A DNA stretch of 64,000 nucleotides from Colocasia esculenta (lineage: Eukaryota; Streptophyta; Magnoliopsida; Alismatales; Araceae): the NCBI GenBank assembly GCA_014218235.1, contig CM024766.1:46899359-46963358 (forward strand), given 5' to 3'. The position numbers and the translations under genes were made by a program. The notes below the pieces were generated by a model. That model was given only the letters and a program-made list of their open reading frames with translations, had not been told where the DNA came from and made no database searches. Below, piece by piece: positions 23,507 to 36,126 of this stretch (its first letter is position 1; every line of letters starts with the position of its first letter).

Positions 23507-25340
23507 ATATAATCCAATGTGATCAATTTATCATTAATAATAATAATTATTATTATTATTACGACCTATATATATATATACATATTGTCACATTTAAAGG
23601 TGGGTTCATGTGTTTATCTTCTCATCTACGACCCCTTTCCCTGTTTTTTGGGATGCCCAAAAGCAGACGATACTTGAGACTCAAGATTAACCCAAATTCT
23701 TTTGTCCAATAGATTGTAACCCAAAGGTTGGAAACAGAAAAAAGTAGCGAGAGAGAGAGAGAGAGAGAGAGTACGTGCTAGCTGTAATTTTTGTTTATTA
23801 AACAATGTACGTACTGTACTATTTTGACTATCTGACATTGAGCAGATCAAAAAAACCAGCCAAAAAGAAACCTGAATCATGGGTTCAAGAGGTGGATTGA
23901 GCAGATTGCCTATGCTGACCCATCAAGTCGGAAACGTGCAGGCAATTTGTCTGTGAGCTCCACAGTAGTATCGGTGCATATATATGGATGAGAAAATTTA
24001 TTACATTTATGTAAAGTGTATAAGTACAATTTATAAGAGTTTTTTATTCATGTGATACCAATTTTTATGGTGTTACATGGACAAAAAACCCATGTATATG
24101 ATGTTATATAGGTAAAATGTTCATATGACTTGTACTTGTGCACTTTGCACAAATACACAAATCTCTCTCTATATGAATAGCCTGGCCAGTTGCGTGTATT
24201 GTCTAATCTTGATAGGATTGCATAGCCGACTCACTTGTCCCATCTCTCTCTCTCTCGTTGCTGTGCGAGCTGCGAGCTGACCTTCCCATGTAAGAACACT
24301 CCCCTGACCTGATACCTTCTCTCCCCCAAATACTTACGCTTGTGCATGTTGTTGTCTTTTTTTTTAAAAATATTCTGAAGTCTAATGGTCAATAACTACA
24401 TAATAGCAGTGCGACATCTCAATGTTGAAAATAGACGGCATAAGTAGAGACATCTTAATAGATCAGAACATAGAAATAAAAAAATGATAGATTAAAAAAA
24501 GTAAACTCTCGTTAAAGTTCAACGTATTGTCATTTTTTTTAGAGTTAATTTACCCTTACTTCAATAGATTTTTTTACGAAACTTTTCTAATACTCGACGA
24601 CTCAAATAAATGGCGGTGTAAAAATGCACTTCAACTCATGTTATCAAGACAAACATCACAAAGATTTTAAAACTCTTATACGAAGAAAATGACGAAAAGT
24701 TAGACGCAGAGAGGAGAGAGCACGAGAGAGATGACCTTTGAATATGTGTAAAATCCTCTATTATCTCTCCCGTCAAAGTGACACTTGTTTTAAAAATATA
24801 TATATCCTCTCAAAAAAAGAATTAATAATCGACGGAAGATGGAGGAATCTGAGGAGACGGTAAGAAAATCTTTATCTTGGTCAAAATTAAAAGATCATAA
24901 AATAAAATAAATGACGAGAATTATAAGTACGTCAAAGATAAGACAATTTGGGTGTGTTCGAGTTCCACTAGTTTAATGAGCCAACTTCTATATATAACTC
25001 TCCCCAAAAATTTCCATAACAAAGCAAAGAATCCTCATTTAAAAGAATATGGAAACTCTTTACATTTTTAAGTGTGGGACAAAATAACTCAAATCTTTTA
25101 AAATTAAACGCAGATTTCAATACCAATTAACGGACCCAAGAATCGAATCTTAGGTGCGCCCTTCCCCATCCAACATGTTGTTTTCGTAGTCGTTGGCTTC
25201 GGCACTCACGCTTGGTATTGTCTAGCTAGGGGTACATAATTTTAGCATTTAAACTAAACTTATACGTTTTTTTTTTTTACTATCTATATCCCGAAGACCC
25301 CGAGGGGAGGGTCAGAAAATAGGCCTTGCCGGTGGATGTC
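23507..25340. other. AT-rich intergenic DNA, no gene seen
   Basis: Holds microsatellites only: (ATT)n near 23535-23560, (TA)n near 23568-23580, (GA)n near 23747-23771 and (CT)n near 24244-24258. No protein-like ORF. Confidence 0.6.
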
Positions 25341-25351
25341 AGTATATTCTA

Positions 25352-25903
25352 AGGCTGTCAATGAGCTGAGCTAACTCGATAGATCTGCAGGTTTGACTCG
25401 ATTTTGAGCCGGATCGTAAGACTCTTTTCGGCTCATAAATTTTTAGTAGGATTTAAAAATCTAGCCCGACTAAGTCCATGAGCCGAACTCGATTTTTGAG
25501 TTTGGCTCGATGGGCCGGCCCGACCTGTTTTTTTTTTTTCTTTTTTTCTTTTCAAATCTTAAATTTTATTTAATTAAAATTATGTTACTTTACATTTTTA
25601 AAAGTTAAAAACTCTATTTTCAAACAAATTAAATAAGGAACATCAAAACTCTACTGAATTAAATGAGATTATAAGTTTTATATTATTAAATATATTATTT
25701 TTATTATTAATTTAATTTTTATTTAAGTATTCGGGCTGGGCCGGGCCTTAGTCAGATTTTATAATTTTGTAAATATATTGGGCTCGACCCAACCCGGCCC
25801 GACATTGCTCGGATTTGGGCCAGGTTTGGGCTTTCATATTGATGAGTCGGACCTGAGCCGGACTCATCTAAACCCAGCCCGGGCCCAACCCATTGACAAC
25901 CCT
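25352..25903. mobile_element. MITE-like inverted-repeat element M2
   Basis: Flanked by the direct repeat agtatattcta (25341-25351 and 25904-25914). The ends aggctgtcaatgagc and the complement of cccattgacaaccct are inverted. Both arms carry GC-rich words of the 'gggcccgacccgg' kind around an AT-rich core. No coding capacity. Same end type as M1 and M3. Confidence 0.75.
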
Positions 25904-26152
25904 AGTATATTCTAGTCATGGCACTAATCTTTGCGGTTCAATTTAGATATCGCCTACTTCTTTTCTGGGGCCTTGCAATGTTATTTTCCATTTTAAAAGC
26001 CATACAAAAGGGGCAATCCAAAACCCGTCCCGCAAAGAGGTTAGCCCTATCCTTATGAGCCTTAATTATCACCATTAAACATCATTACCCAGTTGAGTCT
26101 GCTTATTATGATCACAAAGGAGACAAACATATGTACAGTTGGTACCTGAGAC

Positions 26153-26615
26153 TAGGGGTGTCAATGGGTGGACTTGAGCTGGCCCAATCTAAACCCAGCT
26201 CAGTCCAACACTAAAATAACCCAACCCAAATCCAACCCAAATTTAATGAATCAAAGTAAAAAAAACCCATGCTAGTCCATTGGGGCCCGTTTCAGCCCAT
26301 CAAACTAATATGTAGATAGATTCACTATTTTAATTTAAGCATGTTTTAATTTAGAGGGAACTGTTGGTGTGGTGGTGACCGATTTCTTTATTTAAGCATG
26401 TTTTTAATGCATGTGTAGGTATGATGGTTATTGATAGGTATAGTGGTTATTGATGTCTCTTAGCCCAATGGGCCAACCCGAGTCCAACTCATCAAGTGAT
26501 GGGTTTGACAAATGGGCTTCAAAAGAGATCCATGGCCATCATATTTTAACCCAAATTGAGTCTGGAGTGGGCTGTCCATTGGGCTTAAAATTAACCCAGC
26601 CCATTGACACCCCTA
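26153..26615. mobile_element. hAT-like MITE M3 with perfect termini and 8-bp duplication
   Basis: Starts taggggtgtcaatggg and ends with its exact complement cccattgacaccccta, a perfect 16-bp inverted repeat. It is flanked by cctgagac at 26145-26152 and 26616-26623. An 8-bp duplication and TA/CAGGGGTG-type ends are typical of hAT elements; the superfamily call is inference. 463 bp, non-coding. Confidence 0.85.
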
Positions 26616-26623
26616 CCTGAGAC

Positions 26624-26878
26624 AGTTGAGATATAATCTACCTTTGTCTGAAGATCCCATATATAGTTCCATCCATCAAAAGATGCTCCACCTGGAAGAA
26701 TACTTCGCCACCTTCTCCTCAAGTCACTGCTAATAGCAATTGGCTCATAAAGGATTATAAGGTAATGCTTTATGTGCACCCTTTTCATAGTTGACTCCAA
26801 CTCACAGCTGTTAATGTAAGAACGATAGCTGTTATTCTCTTCGTCCATACTCAAAATGGCATTGGTACCCACAATCAT
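26624..26878 (-). other. unidentified coding-like fragment
   Basis: An open minus-strand frame with protein-like composition (NNSYRSYINSCELEST, then DLRRRWRSILPGGASF and YIWDLQTKVDYI) is cut at its C-end by M3. It is not recognised. It may be a relic exon of a host gene or a chance frame; no splice sites were placed with confidence. Confidence 0.25.
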
Positions 26879-27015
26879 GTTTTTGAACTCATTAATTTGT
26901 GTAGATGTATGACTGATTTGGGAATTGGCTTATTTTGAGTTTGGCCTAGGATTCAAATAGCACTTGATAAAGAAAGCTGAGGTGAAGTAAAATACAAGCT
27001 TTTCAACACAAACTA

Positions 27016-29624
27016 TGTAATTGCAGCTGTCCTCGTCGTTCAGATCCGTTAACTTAATAACGAGTCTGATACGACTCCGCCTCTCGTGAACATGCCGAAG
27101 TCTTGCTAGGAATATCATCACTCGAGTCCGTGAGAATATAAAAGAAACTCATTAAACACACATAAGATCGCATACTTCATACAATCTCATACATATTTAC
27201 ATGAAGTATATATAGTCAGTTCTCAATTAAAGTCAAAGGAGACAAAGTACGATAACTTGGGGCATACCCCGAGATAAAACAGAAGGTAAATTACATTATT
27301 GGTGGACTAGGTCCGCCTCCGTTACGGTGCGGCTCAGAACTAGACGAGGGACGGAAACTCTCCTGCTCTACTTCACCTGAAAGGGAAAAGTAGGGGGGGT
27401 GAGCCTCGCAAACTTTGTGACCGAATATTTCAGTCATAAATTCGGTCTTAGATCTGAGACCGATTTGTGACCGAAATATTTGGTCACAAAATTTGGCCTA
27501 TACAATTGCGAAAAATAAAAAATTTATGACCGAATAACTATCAGTCATAATTCGGTCTCAAATCTGAGACTGAATTTGTGACCGAAATATTCACTCACAA
27601 AATTTCAACCCTAAGCCTGTCAAAAGAGACCATTAGTGACCGAATTTTCTTCAGTCACTATTTGGTCTCAGATTTGAGACCAAGATTTGAGACCAAATAG
27701 TGCCTGACATTTGTTCGGTCACTAAATCTAAGACTTAGTGATTGATACTATGTAGTCACTATTCGGTCTCAAATCTGAGACCGAATAGTGACTGAATAGT
27801 TTGGTCTCAAATGCTGTCTCAATTAACACAATTTTTTGTAGTGGAAAAGTAGGGGGGTGAGTCTCGTAAGTCACTGGCTCTGTAGGAAAACTCTTCAAAA
27901 TCAACACTACACAAAGCACACAAAAAGCAAGAGTGAACAACTATAACAAATCAATAAACAGAGTTAAAAATACGTTGCACTATATACTGTAATTAAAAGT
28001 AGACAAGTACTGAACAGCAAGTACTGAGCATTAATAAATAAACAGCAAATCACGTACATGGTACGAGCTAAGGGAGAACAATGCTACACTCAGGTCACGA
28101 AGTCTGGCGCGTGACACCGGCTACTGACCTGGACAAACCACACAGGAAAAACCTCTTAGTCTTGTAGTCGCAGATAACAAGTCTAACTGTGGCTCCACCT
28201 CTACAAGAACAAGAACTGTGGAGTCCAACTAACACCATCTGCTAGCTACCAAGCTATAGAACCACGCTTGACACACTTCTAGGGATTCCTAAGTCCCTAG
28301 AGTGAGGCTATGGAACATGGGACTAGCTAGAGCCAAGTACGTCTACTGGTGTCCTTCCCCCCAACCACGAGCGCGCTATAAGAGACTGAGCAAAGAAATC
28401 AACCACAGCACAAGTCGCTGCCCCACTGCCATCTTTCCCCTAGTCGGACGTACAACTCGACAAATGAGTGAGGGTATCCAAGAAGATGAGATAGACTTTT
28501 ATGGTACACATAGTACCGGGACAAACCCCTAGCACAACATGTCTGGCTCAAAAAGAACTTGGGGTAGCCGACTGAAGAGGCAACCACAATAAGCGTCGTA
28601 CTACCAAGCCCAATCTCACACTCAAACCACGTAAACACGATGTCCAATACCTTTACTGTACGACTATAAACCTTTATCAATAGCCAAATACCGTTAACCA
28701 TGGTCTACAAGACCCACAATCCTCAAACATGACCATTAAGCCTCAGAACACATGAACGCGTTGGGATCTGGTGTCACACTTAGAATGCGATGCCCCGATA
28801 CTGCGCGTTCCGGATGTGAATGTGCCGAGTCAGTCTGTCGCGTTCAAAACGTGAGGTCCATCATCTTCACAAACGAAACACCGATCAAGAAAACCTACAC
28901 CAGAAACTCCAAAAAACTCATTACTTATCTTGCTATGATCACTTACAACGCCATAAACTATTACCCTACCATGCATACCATCTACCAGAGCCTCTTACAT
29001 GCATCCAATCCATCAAACTATACAAAAACTAAGATCAACGAAAGAAAATCTCCCTATTAACTCGAAGAACGTGAAGAACTCCAATCGATTGGTGTTTCCC
29101 ACGCTCCGTGCAACCTCCTCGCATCAAGGACATGCTGAAACACGAACTACAAGGCCGAAATTGCCCAGAACACCCTAAAAAACTCTCCCCTCGGCCGAAC
29201 AATGCTTCCAAATATGTTTGTCCAACCTAAAGTCACATAAGTAGATGGAATCGAGAACACGACGTAGCGGGCCATCGTGTTAAGAATGCGACGTGCCAGG
29301 CTGACGCATTTTCAGAAATCGACGCCACATGTCAAACATGCATATGCCACGCATCGTGCATGCATCTAAAGATCAAAAACAAGTGGTAGGGAGAACGCGA
29401 CGTAGGCGAGGGGCGCATTCTGAATGTGACGTAGGCAAAGGATGTGTTCTAAATGCGACGCTCTCCTTGGTCGCGTTCTCAAACAGAGAACCAATGAGCC
29501 TGTTGGATCTGAATTTTCGGCCCACAGCACCCACACGACCTGCCAAACCTCAAAACCAAGCCCAAGGCCACACATATTTCCGACAAGCCAACCAAATCAC
29601 AATCCGAATGGTCATAACGTTACA
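27016..29624 (-). repeat. 3' LTR of gypsy element B, with a CACTA fragment inside
   Basis: The plus-strand end aacgttaca (29624) is followed by a conserved near-PPT box (29644-29662), which fixes this as the 3' LTR of a minus-strand element. The left boundary is probably tgtaattg at 27016, inferred by alignment with the related LTR at 34551 (both share tcctcgtcRttcaRa, a tttacatgaagt block and gggcataccccgag). The LTR is interrupted at about 27412-27843 by CACTA sequence. The ORFs within are not coding. Confidence 0.75.
27412..27843. mobile_element. CACTA (En/Spm-like) terminal fragment
   Basis: The right end attttttgtagtg is the complement of CACTACAAAAAAT, the classic CACTA terminus. The body is a series of subterminal words (gaccgaat, ttcggtc) arranged as short palindromes such as attcggtctca...tgagaccgaat. 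No left CACTA terminus is visible. A 26-27 bp segment (gaaaagtaggggg...gtgag) lies on both sides (27385-27411, 27844-27869), far more than the usual 3-bp duplication. Confidence 0.75.
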
Positions 29625-29699
29625 TTACTATCACCTAAAAAGGAAATTTCATCCTCAAAATTCAGAAAGAAACCATATCATAATTTTTAAAATTTTTTA

Positions 29700-32077
29700 A
29701 TTAACCAACTATTCAACTATCACCTAAAAAAAATTTAAAGGCTTACTCAAACAAGTATGGATACACTTTCTACATTTCTTCTGCTAATTCTCATGTGTCT
29801 TCACCTCCTTGTCTGTTTTCTCATCTAATCTTTACTAGTTCAATTTCCTTATTTCTTAATTTATGTATCCTTCTTCCTATAACCTAAACTAGATATTCTG
29901 GCATAGATATGTCTGATTTCAAATCATCTCAGGTATAACTAACTATCTCTGAAGGATCTCGGATATAACTTCTTAACATTAAAACATGAAAGACATCATT
30001 AGCATCAATAAAGTTTGCTGGAATATCTATTCTGTAAGCTATTTTCCCAATCTTTTACAAAATCTGAAATAGTCCTACATATCTCGGGCTCAATTTACCT
30101 TTCTTATTGAATCTCAAAACACCTTTAATAGGAGAAACTCCTAAAAACACATAATCTCCAACTTCAAATTGTAACGGCCTGCATCTTGAATCTGCATAAC
30201 TCTTTTGTCTGCTTTGGGTTACTTTAAACTTCTCCTTTATAAACATGACCATTTCTGTACATTGTTGTATCAACTCTGGTCCCATAACTTACCTTTCTCG
30301 AACTTCATGCCAATTGATAGGTGTCCTACATGGTCTGCCATATAAAACTTCATACGGTGCCATCCTGATACTAGCATAATAACTATTATTATAAGCAAAC
30401 TCCACCATTCCTAAGTGATGTTCCTAGCTACCTTCCCATACCAAACAACAGGCTCGCAACATGTCTTTTATTGTCTGAATTGTCCTTTCTGCTTGACCAT
30501 CTATTTGTGGATGATATGCCGAACTATACCTCAACTCAGTGTCGATTACACGCTGCAAACTTCTCCAGAAGTCTGATGTGAATCTTGGATATCTCTATTT
30601 AAATCTATAGTGATCGAAATCCCATGCAATGGCACTATTATGTCTACATACAATCTGGCTAACCAATCCACTGTCCAAGACATACTTTTAGCTAATAATC
30701 TACATACCTTGGTCAATCTGTCAACAAAAACCCAAATTTCGTTATGACCTACAATTGTCCTAGGCAATCCTACTACAAAGTCCATAGCCATATTGTCCCA
30801 TTTCCACTGCGGAATCGGTAACGACTGTAGCAATCCCTTTGGCCTCTGATGCTTTGCCTTTACTTATTGACAAATTAGACATCTGGCTACAAATTCTACT
30901 ATTTTCTTCTTCATAGTCGGCCACCAAAAGTGCTTCTTCAGATCTTGATACATCCTTGTACTACCTGGATGGATCGAATATCTGCATCTGTGTGCTTCCT
31001 CTAACACTTTATGCTTTATTTCTTCTAGAACATACAACCGACCTCTAAGTCTAACTACACAATCATTATCAATAGTGGCATCTTCCATCTTCACAATCTC
31101 GACCAAATTCTCATCTATTTTTCGAGCTTCAACTATTTACCAATACAATGATGGTTCCACTCCACTCTTGGCTAACACTACTCATTGTTGATTGTTGGGA
31201 ACAAAAAGTGAATTCTCTATTACCTCCTCATATAACTTCCATTCTTAATCATCGTCTGACTCAGAACTGTCTTTCTACTCAAGGCATCTGCAACCACATT
31301 AGCTTTGCCTAGGTGATATGCTAAGCTGAAATCATAATATTTTAGATACTCCATCCACCTGCACTGCTTCAGATTCAAATCACTTTGAGAGAAAATTTAC
31401 TTTAAACTCTTATGATCTATGAAAATTTTAAATCTTTCACCATACAAATAATGCCTCCATGACTTCAATGCGAATACCACTACCGCCAGTTCCAAATTAT
31501 GTGTAGGATAGTTCTCTTCATGATGCTAAGTACTTGGGCGCATATGCCACAACCTTATCATGTTGCATTAATACTGCCCTGAGCCCTCTTTTAGAAGCAT
31601 CTGTATACAATACAAATCCTCCACTGCCTGTTGGTAACTCTAATATAGGTGCTAAAGTCAATCTTCTTTTCAATTCCATAAAACTCCTGCGACAATCTGG
31701 TGTCCACACAAATGGCACACCTTTCTTGATTAACTTTGTCATTGGAGCTGCAATTTTCGAGAAGTCCTGAATAAAACACCTATAATATCCTGCCAAACCC
31801 AACAAATTTTTGATTTCTAATATGGTCCTTGGCTCTTCCCATTTCATCACTGCCTCAACTTTGGTTGGATCCACTACTACTCCTTCTCCAGAAATCACAT
31901 GACCTAGAAACTGAATCTCCTTTAATCAAAATTCACACTTACTGAATTTAGAAAACAAGTGATGTTCCTGTAAAGACTGCAATGTAATCCTTAAATGTGC
32001 CACATGCTCTTCTTCCAATGCTGAATATATCAATATATCATCAATAAAAACCGCAATAAACTTATCCAAGTAGGGGT
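29700..32077 (-). pseudogene. gypsy B pol: RT, RNase H, integrase, chromodomain-like end (broken)
   Basis: Minus-strand blocks in order: RT active site VFIDDILIYS (near 32060-32030, intact aspartates); the post-RT region ISGEGVVVDPTKVEAV (31898); RNase H with YTDASKRGL and IDHKSLK (31620-31400); the integrase zinc region ending ARCLICQ (30864-31106); the integrase core MAMDFVVGLPRT (near 30780); and a C-terminal KGKLSPRYVGLFQIL (30060). A decayed chromodomain-like tail (KLRNKEIELVKI) lies near 29860. Stops and frameshifts separate the blocks. The left end adjoins the 3' LTR; the right end is cut inside RT at about 32077 by CACTA-like DNA, so gag is absent. Confidence 0.9.
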
Positions 32078-32800
32078 GAAATATTCGGTCGCTATTCGGT
32101 GACTATTCGGTCACTAATGAATCCAGTGACCGAATAACGACCGAATAGCGACTGAATATGTCAGTCAAAATATATTGGTCACAATATTATGACCAAAAAA
32201 AATTCAGTCACTATTCGGTCTCTAATATGAGACTTGAAATAGTCGGTCTCTATTTGGTCGCCAATTGGACAACCAACTAATATAGCAACCGAAAACATTC
32301 CGTCGCAATAGCGATCACTAAATAGTGACTAAAATTGCGACCGAAAGAATTTGGTCACTAATACTTAACAACGATCGAACCTGTTCGAAAGTGTTAGATT
32401 GTTGAGTTCTTGTTCAGTCGCCGTTTCAGTCACTATTTAGAGATTAAAACGGCGACCGAAGTTGTTCGGTTGCAAAATTAAATGTATGCAGGATATTGCG
32501 ACCGAACTCTTTCGGTCGCTAATCGGTCTCTAACTTCCAGTTTATTTTTTTAATTATTTATAAAAATAACAAAAACCTATTTTACAACAATAAAAAATAC
32601 AAAACACACAATCAATAAACACAACAATGCATAAAGAAATGTCTACAACAATAAAAAGAAATCATGCATCCTCAGTGTCCACATCCTCGTCGACCTCCTC
32701 GTCTCCTCCGACGCCACCCGGTGGAGGAACCTACAAAAACAAAATAAAAATAACAAATTAAAATAAATTATTAAAATATATATTATTTTATTTTTAAAAA
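32078..32800. mobile_element. CACTA-like subterminal repeat region
   Basis: Starts abruptly in gypsy B RT. Packed with tattcggtcgc / gaccgaata / agcgaccga words in both orientations up to about 32530, as in CACTA subterminal regions. A short GC-rich acidic stretch (about 32660-32740) and AT-rich DNA follow. No CACTA terminus is visible at the junction, so the element is truncated or the assignment covers only part of it. Confidence 0.6.
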
Positions 32801-32804
32801 ATAG

Positions 32805-34550
32805 TTCTAATTTTGGACTCCAAACTCGAGTTCAAATAATTTCTAACTACATTAATTTGACGATTGTGTATTTGAGTGCCGAGCACAAACCAAAAATCTG
32901 ATTTGAACTCTGTCAATTTCCACAAGTCATTCTCATCGTCCCAGTTGTGTTGGAACAAATCAGATGCCGATCAGATAAGTATTTCTAATTTTGGACCCCT
33001 AAACCTAAGTTCAAATAGTTTCTAACTAATTAATTTGGAGATTGCGTATTTGAGTGTCGAGCGCAAACCAGAAGTCTGATTTGGACTCCGTAAGTTTCCA
33101 CAAGTCATTCTCATCGCCCTGACCATGTTGGAACAAACCAGATGTTGATCTGATAGGTATTCTTAATTTTAGACCCCCAAACCCGAGTCTGATGTTTTCA
33201 AACTACACTAATTTGATGATTGTGCATTTGAACGTCGAGCGTAAACCAGAAGTACGATTTGAACTTTGTCAGTTTTCACAAGTCATTCTCATTGCCCTGA
33301 CCATGTTGGAACAAACCGAATGCCAATCATATAAGTATGTCTAATTTTGGACCTCCAAATCCAACTTCAAATAATTTCTAACTACATTAATTTGGCGATT
33401 GGTATTTGAACGCCGAGCGTAAACTAGAAGTCCGATTTGAACTCCGTCAATTTCCACAAGTCATTCTCATCACCTCGACTGTGTTGGAACAAATTGGACG
33501 CCTATCAGATAAGTATTTCTAATTTTGGACCCCTAAACCCGAGTTTAAATAGTTTCTAAATAATTAATTTGGCGATTGTGTATTTGAGCATCGAGTGCAA
33601 ACCGGGGTGTGTGATTTGATCTTTGTCAATTTCCACAAGTCATTATCATCACCCCAGTCATGTTGGTACAAATCGGACGCTGATCGGATAAGTATTTCTA
33701 ATTTTGGACCCCTAAACCCAAGTTCAAATAGTTTCAAACTAATTAATTTGGTGATTTCGTATTTGAGTGTCGAGCGCAAACCAGAAGTCCGATTTGGACT
33801 CCGTCAGTTTCCACAAGTCATTCTCATCGCTCTGGTCGTATTGAAACAAACCGAATGTCGATCTGATTGATATTCTTAATTTTAGACCCCCAAACTCGAG
33901 TTCCAATGTTTTCAAACTACAATAATTTGACGATTGTTTATTTGAGCGTCGAGCGCAAACCGGAAGTCCGATTTGAACTCTGTTTGTTTCCACAATTCAT
34001 TCTCATTGCCCCGGCCATGTTGGAACAAACTAGACACTGATCTGATAAGTATTCCTAATTTTGGACCTCCAAATCCAACTTCAAATAATTTCTAACTACA
34101 TTAATTTGGCGATTGTATATTTGAACGCTGAGCGTAAATCAGAAGTCCGATTTGAACTCTGTCAGTTTCCACAAGTCATTCTCATCGCCTCGGCCGTGTT
34201 GGAACAAATTAGACGCCGATCGGATAAGTATTTCTAATTTTGGTCCTCTAAATTCGAGTTCAAATACTTTCTAACTAATTAATTTGACAATTGTGTATTT
34301 GAGCGTCGAGTGTAAACCGGAAATCCGATTTGAACCATGTCAGTTTCCACAAGTCATGCTCATCGGCCCGGCCGTGTTGGAACAAATAAAACGCCAATCT
34401 GATAGGTATTCCTTATTTTGGACCCAAACCTAAGTTCCGATGTTTTCAAATTACACTAATTAGACGATTGCGTATTTGTATGCCGAGCGCAAACTGTAAG
34501 TTTGATTTGGACTCCGTAAGTTTTCACAAGTCATACTCATCGGCCCAGCC
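32805..34550. repeat. ~177-bp tandem array, ten copies, four-unit higher-order pattern
   Basis: Unit starts (t)ctaattttggacc recur near 32807, 32986, 33161, 33339, 33516, 33694, 33871, 34051, 34229 and 34407, a spacing of about 175-180 bp. Each unit carries a gtatttgag...cgagcgcaaac block and a tccacaagtcattctcat block. Variants recur in order: copies 2-3-4-5 match 6-7-8-9 type for type (for example 'gatttggactccg' in 2 and 6, 'ttttagaccccc' in 3 and 7, 'cctccaaatccaactt' in 4 and 8). The last copy is cut by the LTR at 34551. Confidence 0.9.
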
Positions 34551-35388
34551 TGTAGGATCGAATATGCGGTGTGGCGGTCCTCGTCATTCAAACCCGTTAA
34601 CCTAATAATGAGCTTGATCTGCCTTCGCCTCCTGCGAACAGGCTAATGCCTCGCAAGGGATACCAATACAAATGTCTGTGGAAATATAAAAGAAGCACAT
34701 TAAACATATATAAGATTGTAAATCTCATACATATTTACATGAAGTTTACATAGCCAATTCCCAACTAAAGTTAAAAGACAAAGTACAATAGCCTGGGGCA
34801 TACCCCGAGGTACAACGGAAAGTAAAATTACACTGCTGGTGGTGCAGGCCCAACTCCGCTACCTTGCAGCTCCGAACTAGAGGAGGGACGAGAACTTTCT
34901 TGCTCTTCTTCTCCTGAAAGGAGTAGGGGTGAGCCTCACAAGTCACTGGCTATGTAGGAAAACGCCCTCAAAATCTGAAGAACATGAATCTCATGAGAAG
35001 CAAGTGTAAAGAACTAAACTAAATAGTTAACAGAGCTACCTATGCATGGTACTGCAACTGTAAATAAATAAACAATTCTATGTCGATAATATGGATTGGA
35101 CAATAATAAATAAACGGCAAAGCATGCTTAAGTGTATGAGCTAAAGAAGGGTAACGCCACACTCGGGCCACGAAACATGGTTCGCGAACACCAGCAACTG
35201 ACCCGGACAAATCACACAGGACTACCTCTCAGTCTCACAGCCACAGAAGAGAGGTCTAGCTACTACTCCACCTCTACAGTGCCAACAAACTATGGAGACC
35301 AACAAATAACAAACCTGCAATGACACACGCTGCATACCCACGCCTGACTCCCCTCTAAGAGTTTTGGAACCCTTAGAGTGAGGTTGTG
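34551..35388 (-). repeat. LTR of the gypsy B family (fragment, interrupted)
   Basis: Begins tgtaggatcg directly after the tandem array and aligns with the LTR of element B at 27016 onward (shared gggcataccccgag, gtgagcctcacaagtcactggct, cttagagtgagg). No primer site lies to its left, so it is a solo LTR or a truncated copy. It is cut at 35388/35389 by gypsy element C and does not resume within the window. Confidence 0.75.
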
Positions 35389-36118
35389 TGTAATATCCTC
35401 AAATTTTAAACATCATGATTTACTCAGTAATTTCTATTTATGCATAATAATTAGTCTTAAATCTAGATATTTAGACCCAAGGGTGTATGTAGGATACACT
35501 GTCATACACCGGTACCACTTTTGGTCATGCGTACCCCGACAGGGCGACACCGGATTTTGATAACAGAATTTAATTTTGAGACCACCATAATTCTTAGAAA
35601 AATGTACTGATTCCAAAAGTATAGATATCAAGAATTAGTAGTGCACGGATATCGAGATTTAGTCAATTTATTAATTTTGGGGGCAATTTTTACCCAGTCA
35701 AACTTTAATTTAAAAAATAAAATAAAAATCACCATAATTTGTAGCACCTTCCAATTATTTTATGTGTCAAATTTCATCTTAAATGGACATCATATGAATA
35801 CTAAATTAAAGGTCCAAATGAAACAGAGGAATTAAATTGTATTTACATAAAGGATTTATATAATATATTTACTCACGAAAAATACCAGGCCTTTAAGCAA
35901 AGTTATGATACGTGTTGGGGTGTGGGTAAAAGCTCTCCCAAAGTGGCTAAAGCTAGCCTCAAGTAAGAAAGATGATAAGGCAAAACCTTCTACATGTTTG
36001 CATACATGAAAACTCATGCAACAAAAGGTTTTGATAAGCCCATAACGTGGCTGATGGAGGAGGTTGAGGGATAATGAGGATTTTCCTCATCCTCATCCCT
36101 TTTGTAGTTAGGACAGCC

Positions 36119-36126
36119 TATATAAA
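36119..36126 (+). promoter_or_regulatory. TATA-like box in the LTR of gypsy C
   Basis: TATATAAA on the plus strand, in the orientation of element C, followed by a C/T-rich stretch. Position and sequence fit an LTR promoter; activity is inferred. Confidence 0.5.

Noticed and set aside
32805..34550. Centromeric satellite
   Set aside because: Unit length fits, but only ten copies are present and the flanks are CACTA-like and LTR DNA, so a centromere is not supported from this window.
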